A stretch of 41,550 nt of DNA from Frankia sp. R82 (GCF_023716925.1 NZ_JAMQQG010000032.1:1-41550); one strand, 5' to 3'; numbered from the stretch's first letter, positions 10,921 to 19,838 are shown. Notes: a model not told the origin generated them from the letters alone. Program-made: numbers and translations.

Positions 10921-11988
10921 GTGAGGGGCGTACTGATCGCGGCACTGGTCGCGCTGGTTGTGTCGTTGCTCGGTACGCCCTGGGTGATTCGGCTCTTCCG
11001 CCGGCAGGGCTATGGGCAGGAGATCCGCGAGGACGGCCCGTCCAGTCACCTGACCAAGCGCGGTACCCCCACGATGGGCGGTACCGTGATCATCGTCGCG
11101 ACGCTGGTGGGCTACTTCCTGGCCCACCTGGTGACCGGGATCGGCTTCACCGCGTCGGGGCTGCTGGTGCTGCTGGTGATGACCGGGCTCGGGCTGGTCG
11201 GGTTCCTGGACGACTACATCAAGATCCGCAAGCAGCGCAGTCTCGGGTTGACCGCGCGGATGAAGTTCGCCGGTCAGGCTCTGGTGGCGCTGGCGTTCGG
11301 CCTGCTCGCGGTGCGGTTCAAGAACCACGACGGGCTGCTGCCGGGCTCCACGTACATCTCGATCGTGCGGGACACGTCCTTTTCCGTCGGGATCGTCGCG
11401 TTCCCGCTGCTGGCCTGGATCATCATCGCGGCCACGTCGAACGCGGTGAACCTCACCGACGGCCTGGACGGGCTCGCTGCCGGAACCTCGGCGATGGTGT
11501 TCGGCGCGTACGTCGTCATCTCGTTCTGGCAGTTCGGCAACCAGTGCGGGTCGGTCGGTGACCAGTCTGGCTGCTACCTGGTGCGCGACCCGTTGGACGT
11601 GGCCCTGGTCGCGGCGGCGGCGATGGGAGCCTGCTTCGGCTTCCTGTGGTGGAACGCCAGTCCAGCGAAGATATTCATGGGGGACACCGGGTCGTTGGCC
11701 CTGGGCGGCGCGTTCGCCAGCATCGCCATCGTCAGCCGAACCGAACTGCTGCTGGTCGTCCTCGGCGGTCTGTTCGTCATCGAGACACTGTCGGTCATGA
11801 TCCAGGTGGCGTTCTTCAAGGCGACGAAACGGCGCGTGTTCAACATGGCGCCGATCCACCATCACTTCGAACTCGCCGAATGGCCCGAGACGACGGTGAT
11901 CATCCGGTTCTGGATCGTCTCCGGGCTCGCCGTGGCGTTCGGCCTCGGCCTGTTCTACGCGGAGTTCCTCAACCACGGCGGAGGGTAG
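10921..11988 (+). CDS. mraY: Phospho-N-acetylmuramoyl-pentapeptide transferase
   Basis: The 355-residue polytopic membrane protein has the MraY landmarks [12 protein letters not shown] (about 42-53), [10 protein letters not shown], the catalytic [24 protein letters not shown] and the C-terminal [13 protein letters not shown]. MraY transfers phospho-MurNAc-pentapeptide to undecaprenyl phosphate, making lipid I. The GTG at 10921 gives [15 protein letters not shown], which begins directly with the first transmembrane helix as in homologues. The frame is open back to 10768, but that part overlaps the murF tail in another frame and lacks family features. Confidence 0.95.
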   Translation: MRGVLIAALVALVVSLLGTPWVIRLFRRQGYGQEIREDGPSSHLTKRGTPTMGGTVIIVATLVGYFLAHLVTGIGFTASGLLVLLVMTGLGLVGFLDDYIKIRKQRSLGLTARMKFAGQALVALAFGLLAVRFKNHDGLLPGSTYISIVRDTSFSVGIVAFPLLAWIIIAATSNAVNLTDGLDGLAAGTSAMVFGAYVVISFWQFGNQCGSVGDQSGCYLVRDPLDVALVAAAAMGACFGFLWWNASPAKIFMGDTGSLALGGAFASIAIVSRTELLLVVLGGLFVIETLSVMIQVAFFKATKRRVFNMAPIHHHFELAEWPETTVIIRFWIVSGLAVAFGLGLFYAEFLNHGGG

Positions 11989-11992
11989 ACGC

Positions 11993-13468
11993 ATGCCGGG
12001 TGACCGTCCGACGATCCCGGCCGACCCGGGCCGGCCGGGTGCTGCTGGCCGTCCGGAGCATGGCCGTCCAAACCCTGACGGTCGGCCGGCCGCTGGCGGT
12101 CGGTCGGATTCAGCCGGGTACCCGGAGCTGGCCGGTCGGGCAGTCCTGGTCGTGGGAGTCGGGGTGTCCGGCGCGGCGGCGGCGCGAACGCTGCTGGCCC
12201 GCGGGGCGCAGGTGCGTGTCGTCGACGCGGGTGATGACGAACGCCGGCGCGCCGCCGCAGACCGGCTGCGGGAGCTCGGTGCCACGGTGGACCTCGGCGG
12301 GTTGCCGACCGCCCCGGATGGCGCGGCACTGGTCGTCACGTCGCCCGGGGTGCCCCCCACCTCGCCGCTGATCACCGCCTCGGCCGCGGCGGGGGTACCC
12401 GTCTGGGGGGAGGTGGAGCTCGCCTGGCGGTTGCGCGGCGCGGCGGACTGGCTGGCCATCACGGGCACGAACGGCAAGACCACCACCACCGAGATGCTCG
12501 GTGCGATCCTCACCGCGGGTGGGCTGCGGGCGACCACCGCCGGCAACATCGGCACCCCGATCGTCGAGGCCGTCGAGGCCGATCCGCCGTACGAGGCGCT
12601 GGCCGTCGAGCTGTCCAGCTTCCAGTTGCACTACACCGAGCGGCTCGTCCCACTGGCCGCGACGGTGCTCAACGTGGCCCCCGACCACCTCGACTGGCAC
12701 GGTGGCGCCGACGCGTACGCCGCGGCGAAGGGGCGGATCTGGTCGGCTGCGGAGACGATCGCGATCGGTAACGCCGATGACCCGGCCAGCCAGCGCCTGC
12801 TGGCCAACGCACCGGGCCGCCGCGTCCTGTTCGGCCGTAATCTGCCTGGTCAGGGCATTACGGTCGACAACGGCCGACTTGTGGATCATGAATTTGGCGG
12901 CGGGCGAATCGTTGCGGTGAGTGACCTTCGGGTTGCCGGGGATCACATGATCTCCAACGCTTTGGCTGCCACGGCGCTCGCTCGTGCGCGCGGAGTCGCA
13001 CCGGAGGCGATCGCCGCGGCCCTCACCGGTTTCCGCGCCGGGGCGCATCGCAACGTCGAGGTGGCCGTCGTGGACGGCGTCCGTTGGGTTGACGACAGCA
13101 AGGCGACGAACCCGCATGCCGCCGCCGCGTCGCTGGCGGGCTACCCCTCGGTGGTGTGGATCGCGGGCGGCCTGAACAAGGGGCTGCGCTTCGACGACCT
13201 GGTTCGCGAGGCCCGTGGGGTGCTGCGCGGGGTCGTCCTGATCGGTACCTGTGCGGATGAGATCGCCGCCGCCCTCGTCCGACACGCCCCCGATGTCCCG
13301 CTCGAACGGGCTGCCGGCATGGACGATGCGGTGAAGGCTGCAGCGTCACTCGCCCGTCAGGGCGACACGGTGCTCCTCGCGCCGGCCGCCGCGTCGATGG
13401 ACATGTTCCGCGACTACGCGGCCCGCGGTGACCAGTTCGCGGAGGCGGTGCACGCGCGAGAGGGGTGA
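11993..13468 (+). CDS. murD: UDP-MurNAc-L-Ala:D-Glu ligase
   Basis: The 491-residue protein has a Rossmann-type N-terminus (AVLVVGVGVSGAAAARTL, about 50-67), the ATP loop AITGTNGKTTTTEML, ELSSFQL, NVAPDHLDWH and the C-terminal WVDDSKATNPHAA, all typical of MurD. It adds D-glutamate to UDP-MurNAc-L-Ala. The first 45 or so residues form a Gly/Pro/Arg-rich extension not normally present, and a later start near residue 45 is possible. The gene starts 4 bases after mraY stops. Confidence 0.95.
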   Translation: MPGDRPTIPADPGRPGAAGRPEHGRPNPDGRPAAGGRSDSAGYPELAGRAVLVVGVGVSGAAAARTLLARGAQVRVVDAGDDERRRAAADRLRELGATVDLGGLPTAPDGAALVVTSPGVPPTSPLITASAAAGVPVWGEVELAWRLRGAADWLAITGTNGKTTTTEMLGAILTAGGLRATTAGNIGTPIVEAVEADPPYEALAVELSSFQLHYTERLVPLAATVLNVAPDHLDWHGGADAYAAAKGRIWSAAETIAIGNADDPASQRLLANAPGRRVLFGRNLPGQGITVDNGRLVDHEFGGGRIVAVSDLRVAGDHMISNALAATALARARGVAPEAIAAALTGFRAGAHRNVEVAVVDGVRWVDDSKATNPHAAAASLAGYPSVVWIAGGLNKGLRFDDLVREARGVLRGVVLIGTCADEIAAALVRHAPDVPLERAAGMDDAVKAAASLARQGDTVLLAPAAASMDMFRDYAARGDQFAEAVHAREG

Positions 13469-13471
13469 GGC

Positions 13472-15457
13472 GTGGCGGGGTCGGGGCCGGAACGCGGTTC
13501 GGGGCCACAGCGCGGTTCGGGGCCACAGCGCGGTTCGGAGGCAGACCGCGGGTCGGGGTCGCAGCGCCGGTCAGGGTCGCAGCGCCGATCGGACGTGGAC
13601 AGCCGGTCAGGGACGGATCGCCGCACGGGGGCGGACCGGCGCACGGGGCCGCCGCGGGAGGCGGGGGCGGACCGGCGTACGGGGGTGGACCGGCGCACGG
13701 GGTCAGGGCGGCGGTCGGGAACACCGCGTGACGAGGTGCCGCTGCGTCCGATGGCGGCGCCGGAGCCGGGTGCGCCGGGGGCGGGATCGCGGGCGCCGCT
13801 GCTGGACCGGCCGCTGGCGTCCTACTACCTGCTGCTGTCCTCGGTGGGCCTGCTGCTGCTGCTCGGCCTGGTCATGGTGCTCTCGGCGTCCAGTGTGCGG
13901 TCCTATGCCGACTCCGGCTCGTCCTACACGTTGTTCATCCGGCAGGCGATCTGGGTGGGCATCGGTGTGCCGATCGCGGTGCTGGCCAGCCGGCTGCCGG
14001 TGCGGGTGTTCCGGGCGGTGTCCTACCCGCTGCTCAGCCTGACGATCTTCCTGCTGCTGGTGGTGCTCATCCCGGGCATCGGCAGCGTACGTGGTGGGGC
14101 CCGGCAGTGGATCGTGGTCGGTCCGATCACCGTGCAGCCCAGTGAACTGGTGAAGATCGCCCTGGTGCTGTGGTGCGCGGACCTGCTGGTGCGCAAGCGG
14201 CGTCGGCTGGCCGAGGCCAAACACCTGCTGGTGCCGCTCGTCCCGATGTTCCTGTTCGTCGACCTGCTCATCCTGCTGGAGCCGGACCTCGGGGGCGCGA
14301 TCTGCGTGACCGTCGTGCCGCTGACCATCCTGTGGGTGGTCGGCACGCCGAAACGCTTCTACGGCGCGATGCTCGTCGCGATCATCCTTGCCGCGACGAT
14401 GCTCGCGGTGCTCGAGCCCTACCGGCTGCGCCGGCTGCTGTCGTTCACCGATCCCTTCGCCGACGCCAACGGAGATGGCTTCCAGGCCGTCCAGGGCATC
14501 TATGCGCTCTCGACCGGCGGCTGGTGGGGTGAGGGGCTCGGCGCGTCCATGGAGAAGTGGCCGGACCTCCTGCCCGCGGTGCACACCGACTTCATCCTGG
14601 CGATCATCGGGGAGGAGCTGGGGCTGGTCGGGAGCCTGGTGGTGGTCGGCCTGTTCGGGGTGCTGGGCTACGCGGGGCTGCGCATCGCGCACCGCTGTGA
14701 CGACCTGTTCGTCCGGCTCGCCGCCGCCGGGGTCACCGCGTGGATCATCGTCCAGGCGGTGGTGAACATGGGCGCCGTGGTCGGCCTGCTGCCGATCACC
14801 GGCGTGACCCTGCCGCTGGTGTCCTTCGGTGGGTCGTCGCTGCTGCCCACGCTGCTGGCGCTCGGCATGCTGCTCGCCTTCGCCCGGTCCGAGCCGGCGG
14901 CTGCCGAATATCTGCAACGCCGCGCCGAGGAGCGGCGGGCGGCCCGGGCCGTCCCACTGCGGGTGCGGACCCGGCGCTGGCTGCCCGGACGGCGCCCCCG
15001 CCGTCCCATGCTCGGCCTGGTGACGATCGAGGGCGACCGGATCGATCCGCCCGGCCCGGGCTCGTCCGGGGGGCCCGGTCGCGGCGGCGGCGGACGGCCG
15101 CGCGACGTCCGCGAGCCGCGCAGGACCCGTGACACCCGTGGGTCCCGTGACACCCGTGGGTCCCGTGACACCCGTGAGTCGCGCGGGACTCGGGATGCCG
15201 GCGAGACCCGGGTACCCCGGGGGTCCACCCGGCAGCCGCGTGGGTCCGGCCGGCGGGAGACCGGTGAGGTCGCGGGTCCGGACGTCCGTGCCTCGAATCG
15301 CCGCAGGTCACGAGGGGCAGAGGGCTGGGACGGGGGCGCCCGGACGCCGACCGGTCCGCGTCGCCCGGGGCGGGGGATGACCACCCCGTCCGGCCCCACG
15401 GGGCGTGTCGGCGGGACCGGCGTGGCGTCGGTCCGCCGCGATGTGTCATCGTCTTGA
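13472..15457 (+). CDS. ftsW: Septal peptidoglycan glycosyltransferase FtsW (SEDS family)
   Basis: The 661-residue protein has a SEDS core of about ten transmembrane helices between residues 115 and 480. Family motifs include GGARQWI, QPSELVKIALVLW, EPDLGGA, HTDFILAIIGEELGL and LPLVSFGGSSL. FtsW polymerises lipid II at the septum together with FtsI. A cytoplasmic N-terminus of about 110 residues is built from degenerate 6-residue repeats (18-base units from 13493). A charged C-terminal tail of about 180 residues contains three units of Arg-Asp-Thr-Arg-Gly-Ser (15131-15184). These extensions make it far longer than the roughly 400 residues usual for FtsW. The GTG start is 4 bases after murD. 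Confidence 0.95.
   Translation: MAGSGPERGSGPQRGSGPQRGSEADRGSGSQRRSGSQRRSDVDSRSGTDRRTGADRRTGPPREAGADRRTGVDRRTGSGRRSGTPRDEVPLRPMAAPEPGAPGAGSRAPLLDRPLASYYLLLSSVGLLLLLGLVMVLSASSVRSYADSGSSYTLFIRQAIWVGIGVPIAVLASRLPVRVFRAVSYPLLSLTIFLLLVVLIPGIGSVRGGARQWIVVGPITVQPSELVKIALVLWCADLLVRKRRRLAEAKHLLVPLVPMFLFVDLLILLEPDLGGAICVTVVPLTILWVVGTPKRFYGAMLVAIILAATMLAVLEPYRLRRLLSFTDPFADANGDGFQAVQGIYALSTGGWWGEGLGASMEKWPDLLPAVHTDFILAIIGEELGLVGSLVVVGLFGVLGYAGLRIAHRCDDLFVRLAAAGVTAWIIVQAVVNMGAVVGLLPITGVTLPLVSFGGSSLLPTLLALGMLLAFARSEPAAAEYLQRRAEERRAARAVPLRVRTRRWLPGRRPRRPMLGLVTIEGDRIDPPGPGSSGGPGRGGGGRPRDVREPRRTRDTRGSRDTRGSRDTRESRGTRDAGETRVPRGSTRQPRGSGRRETGEVAGPDVRASNRRRSRGAEGWDGGARTPTGPRRPGRGMTTPSGPTGRVGGTGVASVRRDVSSS
13493..13636 (+). 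repeat. 18-base in-frame tandem repeat in the 5' end of ftsW
   Basis: About eight 18-base units run from 13493. The first two are identical (CGCGGTTCGGGGCCACAG) and the later ones drift. They encode Arg/Gly/Ser/Gln-rich hexapeptides in the cytoplasmic tail of FtsW. Confidence 0.85.
15131..15184 (+). repeat. 18-base in-frame tandem repeat in the 3' end of ftsW
   Basis: Units at 15131 and 15149 are identical (GACACCCGTGGGTCCCGT) and the one at 15167 differs at a few bases. They encode Asp-Thr-Arg-Gly-Ser-Arg in the C-terminal tail. Confidence 0.9.
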
Positions 15458-15460
15458 CCG

Positions 15461-16594
15461 ATGTTGCGAAGCGTGGTGCTCGCCGGCGGCGGGACAGCCG
15501 GCCATGTCGAACCCGCCCTTGCCGTGGCGGATGCCCTGCGGGCCACCGATCCGAGGCTACGGCTGACCCTGTTGGGCACGACCACGGGTGTCGAGGCGCG
15601 GCTGGTGCCGGCTCGTGGGTACGAGCTGGCGACGGTGCCCAAGGTGCCGATGCCACGTCGGCCCGGCCCCGACCTGCTGCGGCTGCCCGGGCGGCTGCGC
15701 GCCGCGATCCGCCAGGCCGGCGCGACGCTGGACGAGACCCGCGCTGACGTCGTGGTCGGCTTCGGTGGGTACGTCTCGGTGCCGGCCTATCTGGCCGCTC
15801 GGCGCCGCGGCATTCCGATCGTTGTGCATGAGGCGAACCCCCTGCCGGGGCTCGCCAACCGGCTCGGTGCCCGGTTCACCCCGTATGTCGCCACCTCGTA
15901 CCCCGGGACGCCCCTGCGCGGCGCGACCCTTACCGGGATTCCGCTGCGCCCGGAGATCCTCACCCTGGACCGGTCACCGGCCGCCGCTCGCGCCGCCCGC
16001 GCCGCCTACCACCTCGACCCGCACCGCCCCACCCTGCTCGTCTTCGGCGGCTCGCAGGGCGCGCGCAGCCTCAACCAGGCGATGACCGCGGTGGCGCGTC
16101 CGCTGGCCACCGCAGGCATCCAGGTCCTGCATGCTGCCGGTCCGAAGAACTACGACGAGGTCGCCGCGGCACTGCCCCGTGGCCTGCCGGCCCCCTACGA
16201 GCTGCGCCCCTATCTTGATCACATCCCGTCCGCGTATGCCGCGGCCGACCTGACGCTGTGCCGTTCCGGGGCGATGACCTGCGCGGAGCTCGCCGCGGTG
16301 GGCCTGCCCGCGGCCTACGTGCCGCTGCCCATCGGCAACGGAGAGCAGCGCCGCAACGCCCTGCCCACGGTGGAGGCCGGCGGGGGGCTGCTCGTCGAGG
16401 ACGGCGAGCTGTCCCCCGAGTGGCTGCTCGCGAACGTGCTGCCGGTGCTCACCTCGGCGGAGCGGCTGGCCAAGATGTCGGCGGCCTGCGCCGGCACCGG
16501 CCACCCCCGCGCCGCCGCCGCGATCGTTGATCTGATCCGCACCGCCGCCGACGCCCGCCGCCGCCGCTCCCGCCCCCGTCACGCCGCATCCTGA
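15461..16594 (+). CDS. murG: Lipid II synthase (UDP-GlcNAc transferase) MurG
   Basis: The 377-residue GT-B glycosyltransferase has the N-terminal glycine loop [59 protein letters not shown], the second-domain loop [12 protein letters not shown] and the donor-binding [18 protein letters not shown] followed by [11 protein letters not shown]. MurG adds GlcNAc to lipid I on the inner membrane face. The ATG lies 3 bases after the ftsW stop. It is the last plus-strand gene of the first cluster segment. In most Actinobacteria murC and ftsQ follow directly, but here a spacer and minus-strand genes do. Confidence 0.96.
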   Translation: MLRSVVLAGGGTAGHVEPALAVADALRATDPRLRLTLLGTTTGVEARLVPARGYELATVPKVPMPRRPGPDLLRLPGRLRAAIRQAGATLDETRADVVVGFGGYVSVPAYLAARRRGIPIVVHEANPLPGLANRLGARFTPYVATSYPGTPLRGATLTGIPLRPEILTLDRSPAAARAARAAYHLDPHRPTLLVFGGSQGARSLNQAMTAVARPLATAGIQVLHAAGPKNYDEVAAALPRGLPAPYELRPYLDHIPSAYAAADLTLCRSGAMTCAELAAVGLPAAYVPLPIGNGEQRRNALPTVEAGGGLLVEDGELSPEWLLANVLPVLTSAERLAKMSAACAGTGHPRAAAAIVDLIRTAADARRRRSRPRHAAS

Positions 16595-17157
16595 CCACGT
16601 CCGGATCCGGCCGGTGTGGGCCCGGCCGGTGCGGGCCTGTTCGTGCGACGCGGCACCGTCCCTCGACCATGATCACATGCCTCCGCGTGGCTGTGCCGCT
16701 ACGTCCACGCTGGCCGGCGACCGTTCCGCACAGTCACGGATTCCTGCCGAGGCCTGGTGAAGATTTCGGCTCGTCGATCCTTCACCAAGCCTCGGCAGGA
16801 ATGGATCGCAGTCCTTCGCCACCCTCAAGGCTGGCGATGTCGTTGCAAGAAGTGGCGTGGGCAACACCGACAGCATCGGTCGGCGGGCGTCGGACGTGGC
16901 CGGACGCCAGGGGGTCCCGTGGAACGTCCGCCGATCCCCAGAACGGTCACTCTCCGACATCTCCGCGCGGAACCGGGTGATACCCATGCATCTCGAGGAG
17001 CCAGGACCACCGTTCGGGGGCGCAGCGTGGGTGACTCGCTGCGGGGTGTGGTCGTCGTCGGGTCGGGGTTCGCTGGGGTCTGTCCGGCGAGCCGGACCTT
17101 TGCCTGCCGGGTGGGGGAGGCCGGCCGGGTAGGGGCCGGTCAGCTGGGTCGGGCCGG
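16595..17157. other. Convergent intergenic region after murG
   Basis: These 560 bases have lower G+C than their neighbours and no ORF with recognisable protein features. They begin with a two-unit GC-rich direct repeat (CGGCCGGTGTGGGCC-like, about 16610-16640). They contain the long hairpin at 16740-16802. I looked for an FtsQ remnant (POTRA domain or membrane helix) and found none. Confidence 0.5.
16740..16802. repeat. Long inverted repeat, 23-base arms, between convergent genes
   Basis: The left arm 16740-16762 (starting ATTCCTGCCGAGGC) pairs with the right arm 16780-16802 (ending GCCTCGGCAGGAAT) over 23 positions with one mismatch and a 17-base loop. It lies about 150 bases after murG and about 355 bases from the 3' end of the nitroreductase. 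There is no T-run on either side, so it is not a classical intrinsic terminator, although it could stop or stabilise transcripts from both sides. A small non-autonomous mobile element is the alternative. Confidence 0.85.
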
Positions 17158-17700
17158 TCAGCGCAGCAGGGCGAGGACGACCACCGGGATGTCGCGGTCG
17201 ACCTGCTCCTGGTGGCCGCGGATGCCGGGCATGGTCTCCACCAGTGCCGCGTGCAGCCGGACGCGTTCGTCTCCGGTGGCGGTCGTCGCCACCGCGTCGA
17301 GGTGCTCGTGGCCGAGCTCCACGACGACCTTCGGGTTCGTGGTCAGGTTGAGGTACCAGTCCGGGTGGCGCGGCGACGCCATGTTCGAGGCGAACACGAC
17401 GAGACGGTCAGGCCGCCGTCCGTCGGTACCGTCATCGCGGACGGACCTGTCCGGCCTGTCGGCGCTGGCGTGCCCTTCACCGGGGGAGCTGGCGGGGTCG
17501 GGGCTGTTGTCGGTCACGTAGCCCAACGGGGTGGTGTGCTCCTGTCCGGATCGTCGTCCGATGGTCGTCAGCAGCACGAGGCGGGAGCCGGGGAGGGTCC
17601 TCTCCAGGACGCCACCGGTCGCCCGGTACTCGGCGATCACGGTCTGGTTGACGGCCTTGAGGTCGAAGCCGGGACTGCGGGGATCCTGCGTGTCAGCCAT
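17158..17700 (-). CDS. Deazaflavin (F420)-dependent nitroreductase family protein
   Basis: The 180-residue protein resembles the Ddn-like family of split-barrel F420H2-dependent reductases. It shows RLVLLTTIGRRSGQEHTTPLGYV (after about residue 40), VVFASNMASPRHPDWYLNLT and PKVVVELGHEHLDAV, in the family order. Such enzymes reduce quinones or nitro compounds with reduced F420. A stretch of about 35 hydrophilic residues rich in Asp, Arg and Pro interrupts the barrel between the first two blocks and is not usual. The ATG at 17700 gives MADTQDPRSPGFDLKAVNQ; the open frame continues to 17772 without family features. It sits downstream of murC on the same strand, and its substrate cannot be told from sequence. 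Confidence 0.85.
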   Translation of the reverse strand: MADTQDPRSPGFDLKAVNQTVIAEYRATGGVLERTLPGSRLVLLTTIGRRSGQEHTTPLGYVTDNSPDPASSPGEGHASADRPDRSVRDDGTDGRRPDRLVVFASNMASPRHPDWYLNLTTNPKVVVELGHEHLDAVATTATGDERVRLHAALVETMPGIRGHQEQVDRDIPVVVLALLR

Positions 17701-17839
17701 CGTCTCTCGATCCATCCTCACCGGTCGCCGCCGGCCGGAACCGGCGGTGGGCGTGTTGCGGCAGTCAACCATCCGTCCCGCGTGACGGCGAGCAGGATCG
17801 GGCCGGCGCCGCCGCGTCGGGATCGTGATCGGCCGGTGA

Positions 17840-19501
17840 TCAGGTGGGCAGCGGGAGGCCCAGCGAGGCGAGCAGCCGGGGCCCGACGGTTGTGACCGTC
17901 CCGGCGCCGAGCGTCAACAGCAGCACACCACGGGCCGCATCACGCGTTGGCGCACCAGGCGCGGCCGGGTCGTCGGCAGCCAAGTTGTTGGCAGCCGAGT
18001 CGTCGGCAGCGGGGTCGTTGACAGCGGGGTCGTCGAGGGCGGCGTGCACGTCCGCGGCGAGCCGGTCGATCAGGTCCGGCCACGGCACGTAGTGCGCCGG
18101 GGGGGCGGTGATGCGGCGCACCAGGTCGGTCGGATGACGACCGAGGTCGTCGGTCTCCCGGGCGGCGTAGACATCGGTCACGTAGACCCGGTCGGCGTCG
18201 GTGAACGCGGCGGCGAAGCCGTCCAGCAGCGCCGCGAAGCGGCTGTACGTGTGTGGTTGCAGGACCGCCCACACCTGGCGGTCTCCGGCGCGCGAGCGGG
18301 CCGCGGCCAGCGTCAGCCGGATCTCGGTCGGGTGATGCGCGTAGTCGTCGATGACCTCGAGGCTGCGGCTGCCGTCCGGATCCGCCGCGGCGGAGGTGAC
18401 GGGCAGCGGCGTGCCGTCCGACGAGGTGGCGGTCAGGGGGGCGGCGGTCGGGAGTACGTCCGCCGGCAGCGCGTCGGCGGGCGGGCGGACGACCGGCTGC
18501 CAGTAGCCGACGAACTCGAAGCGGCGGGCGGCGCCGGTGTAGGTGGCCAGGGTGCCCAGCGCCTGCGCGGGCGCGACGCCCAGCTCGGTGGCGACCGCCA
18601 GCGCGGCGAGCGCGTTGAGCACCGAGTGCCGCCCGGGAACGGCCAGGGCGAGCCGGCCGATCTCCACGCCCGCCCGCAGCACCCTAGCCTGCGTGGTGTC
18701 GTCACCGGCCGGGGGAGCGACCTCCACTGCCTGCCAGTGTCGCTCGGCACCGAAGCCGTAGTCGATCACGGTGACGTCGGGTCGGCTCTTCCCGTCCAGC
18801 GCGTCCAGCACGGCACGCACGCCGGGGTCGTCTCCGCAGACGACCAGCCGGCCGCCGGGGCGGACGCGCCCGGCAAAGGCGGTGAAGGCGCTGCGCACGG
18901 CGGCCTCGTCCGGGAAGATGTCCGGATGCTCCCACTCGACGTTGGTGATGACCGCGAGGGTGGGCGCGAGGCCGGCGAAGGCGCCGCCGTACTCGTCGGA
19001 CTCCAGCACGAAGACGTCCCCGGCGCCGGTGAGCGCGTTGCCGCCGAGCTGGGAGACCTCCGCGCCGATGACGGCGGTCGGGTCGAGCCCGGCGGCCCGC
19101 AGCACCAGGGCGAGCATCGCGGACGTGGTCGACTTGCCGTGTGAGCCGGCCACCGCGACCAACCGGTAGCCGGCGGTGAGTTCGGGCAGCCACTGCGACC
19201 GGCGGCGCACCGGCAGGCCGAGCTCGCGGGCGGCGACGATCTCGGGATGGTCGTCGGCCAGGGCGCTGGAGGCCACGACGACGTCCACCCCGGCCAGTTC
19301 GGCGGCGAGTTCGGCCGGGCCGGCCGCGGGTCCGACGCGGACGGCTACGCCGCGGGCGCGCAGCGTCGCCACCCGGGGGGAATCCTCGGCGTCGCTGCCG
19401 CTGACGATGCCGCCACCGGCGAGATGGATCTGGGCGAGGGGCGACAGCCCGGCACCGCCGATGCCGAGGAAGTGGACGTGCTGGGTCCGCTGACGGGTCA
19501 C
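17840..19501 (-). CDS. murC: UDP-MurNAc:L-alanine ligase MurC, opposite strand to the cluster
   Basis: The 553-residue protein has the MurC N-terminus VHFLGIGGAGLSPLAQIHLAGG, the ATP loop VAGSHGKSTTSAM (where most MurC have GTHGKTTT), ESDEYGGAF, TNVEWEHPDIF and the C-terminal VIDDYAHHPTEIRLTL, which is diagnostic. It adds the first residue of the stem peptide. A 50-residue insertion rich in Ala, Pro, Thr and Asp lies before the DDYAHHP motif. A 15-base tandem repeat encodes an acidic loop near the C-terminus. It lies in the usual murC slot between murG and ftsZ but is inverted. The start is a GTG with no clear ribosome binding site. Confidence 0.95.
   Translation of the reverse strand: MTRQRTQHVHFLGIGGAGLSPLAQIHLAGGGIVSGSDAEDSPRVATLRARGVAVRVGPAAGPAELAAELAGVDVVVASSALADDHPEIVAARELGLPVRRRSQWLPELTAGYRLVAVAGSHGKSTTSAMLALVLRAAGLDPTAVIGAEVSQLGGNALTGAGDVFVLESDEYGGAFAGLAPTLAVITNVEWEHPDIFPDEAAVRSAFTAFAGRVRPGGRLVVCGDDPGVRAVLDALDGKSRPDVTVIDYGFGAERHWQAVEVAPPAGDDTTQARVLRAGVEIGRLALAVPGRHSVLNALAALAVATELGVAPAQALGTLATYTGAARRFEFVGYWQPVVRPPADALPADVLPTAAPLTATSSDGTPLPVTSAAADPDGSRSLEVIDDYAHHPTEIRLTLAAARSRAGDRQVWAVLQPHTYSRFAALLDGFAAAFTDADRVYVTDVYAARETDDLGRHPTDLVRRITAPPAHYVPWPDLIDRLAADVHAALDDPAVNDPAADDSAANNLAADDPAAPGAPTRDAARGVLLLTLGAGTVTTVGPRLLASLGLPLPT
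17969..18043 (-). repeat. 15-base in-frame tandem repeat, 5 units, in murC
   Basis: Units begin at 17969, 17984, 17999, 18014 and 18029 with consensus GTCGTCGGCAGCSGG on the plus strand. They encode Asp/Asn-Asp/Asn-x-Ala-Ala pentapeptides in the MurC protein. Confidence 0.8.
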
Positions 19502-19640
19502 GGGGGCAGTACATCATCCTCGGCGCGGGGGTCGAGGAGCCCGGGTGGGACCGCCTGGGTGAGTTCGGATGTGTGCGGTGGGTGCGCACGGTGGTGTCAG
19601 GTGTGCCGTTGCGTTGGACACCCGGCCGGGTCGAGCGCAT

Positions 19641-19670
19641 CCTGACGTCAGGCACCAACCTGGCGTCAGG
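19641..19670. promoter_or_regulatory. Pair of 12-base palindromes upstream of murC
   Basis: CCTGACGTCAGG at 19641-19652 is a perfect palindrome. CCTGGCGTCAGG at 19659-19670 is the same with one change, centred 18 bases away. A further half-site GTCAGG lies near 19596. The pair sits between the divergent murC and ftsZ starts, about 140 bases before murC. The spacing suggests an operator for a dimeric regulator, but the protein is unknown. Confidence 0.4.
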
Positions 19671-19807
19671 GACGCAGTGGTGCCAGGGCCGCAGGCCGGC
19701 CCGTGTCGGGCTTGTGGGGAGAGCTGGGACACGAAGCGGGATGACGCGCCGACAGCGTCCTTGACCCCTGCCGAAGGCGTGCCTACTGTCCGATCCACAG
19801 CCGGAAG

Positions 19808-19838
19808 TTGACATAACTGTAACCGTCTAGCTGACGGT
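19808..19838 (+). promoter_or_regulatory. ftsZ upstream element: TTGACA and an adjacent inverted repeat
   Basis: TTGACA (19808-19813) is a perfect -35-like hexamer in an AT-richer patch. It is followed by ACCGTC-TAGCT-GACGGT (19822-19838), a 6-base-pair stem with a 5-base loop. From memory, Actinobacteria often carry an AT-rich element with inverted symmetry at this position before ftsZ. No clean -10 lies 17-18 bases downstream, so the exact promoter is uncertain. Confidence 0.45.

Noticed and set aside
13493-15184. Regular repeats considered as a CRISPR array
   Set aside because: Units are contiguous 18-base in-frame copies without spacers, and they lie inside ftsW.
16757-17521. Long plus-strand open frame that could be a remnant of ftsQ
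   Set aside because: Its translation has no membrane helix or POTRA features, runs through the hairpin arm and overlaps the nitroreductase gene, which has clear family motifs.
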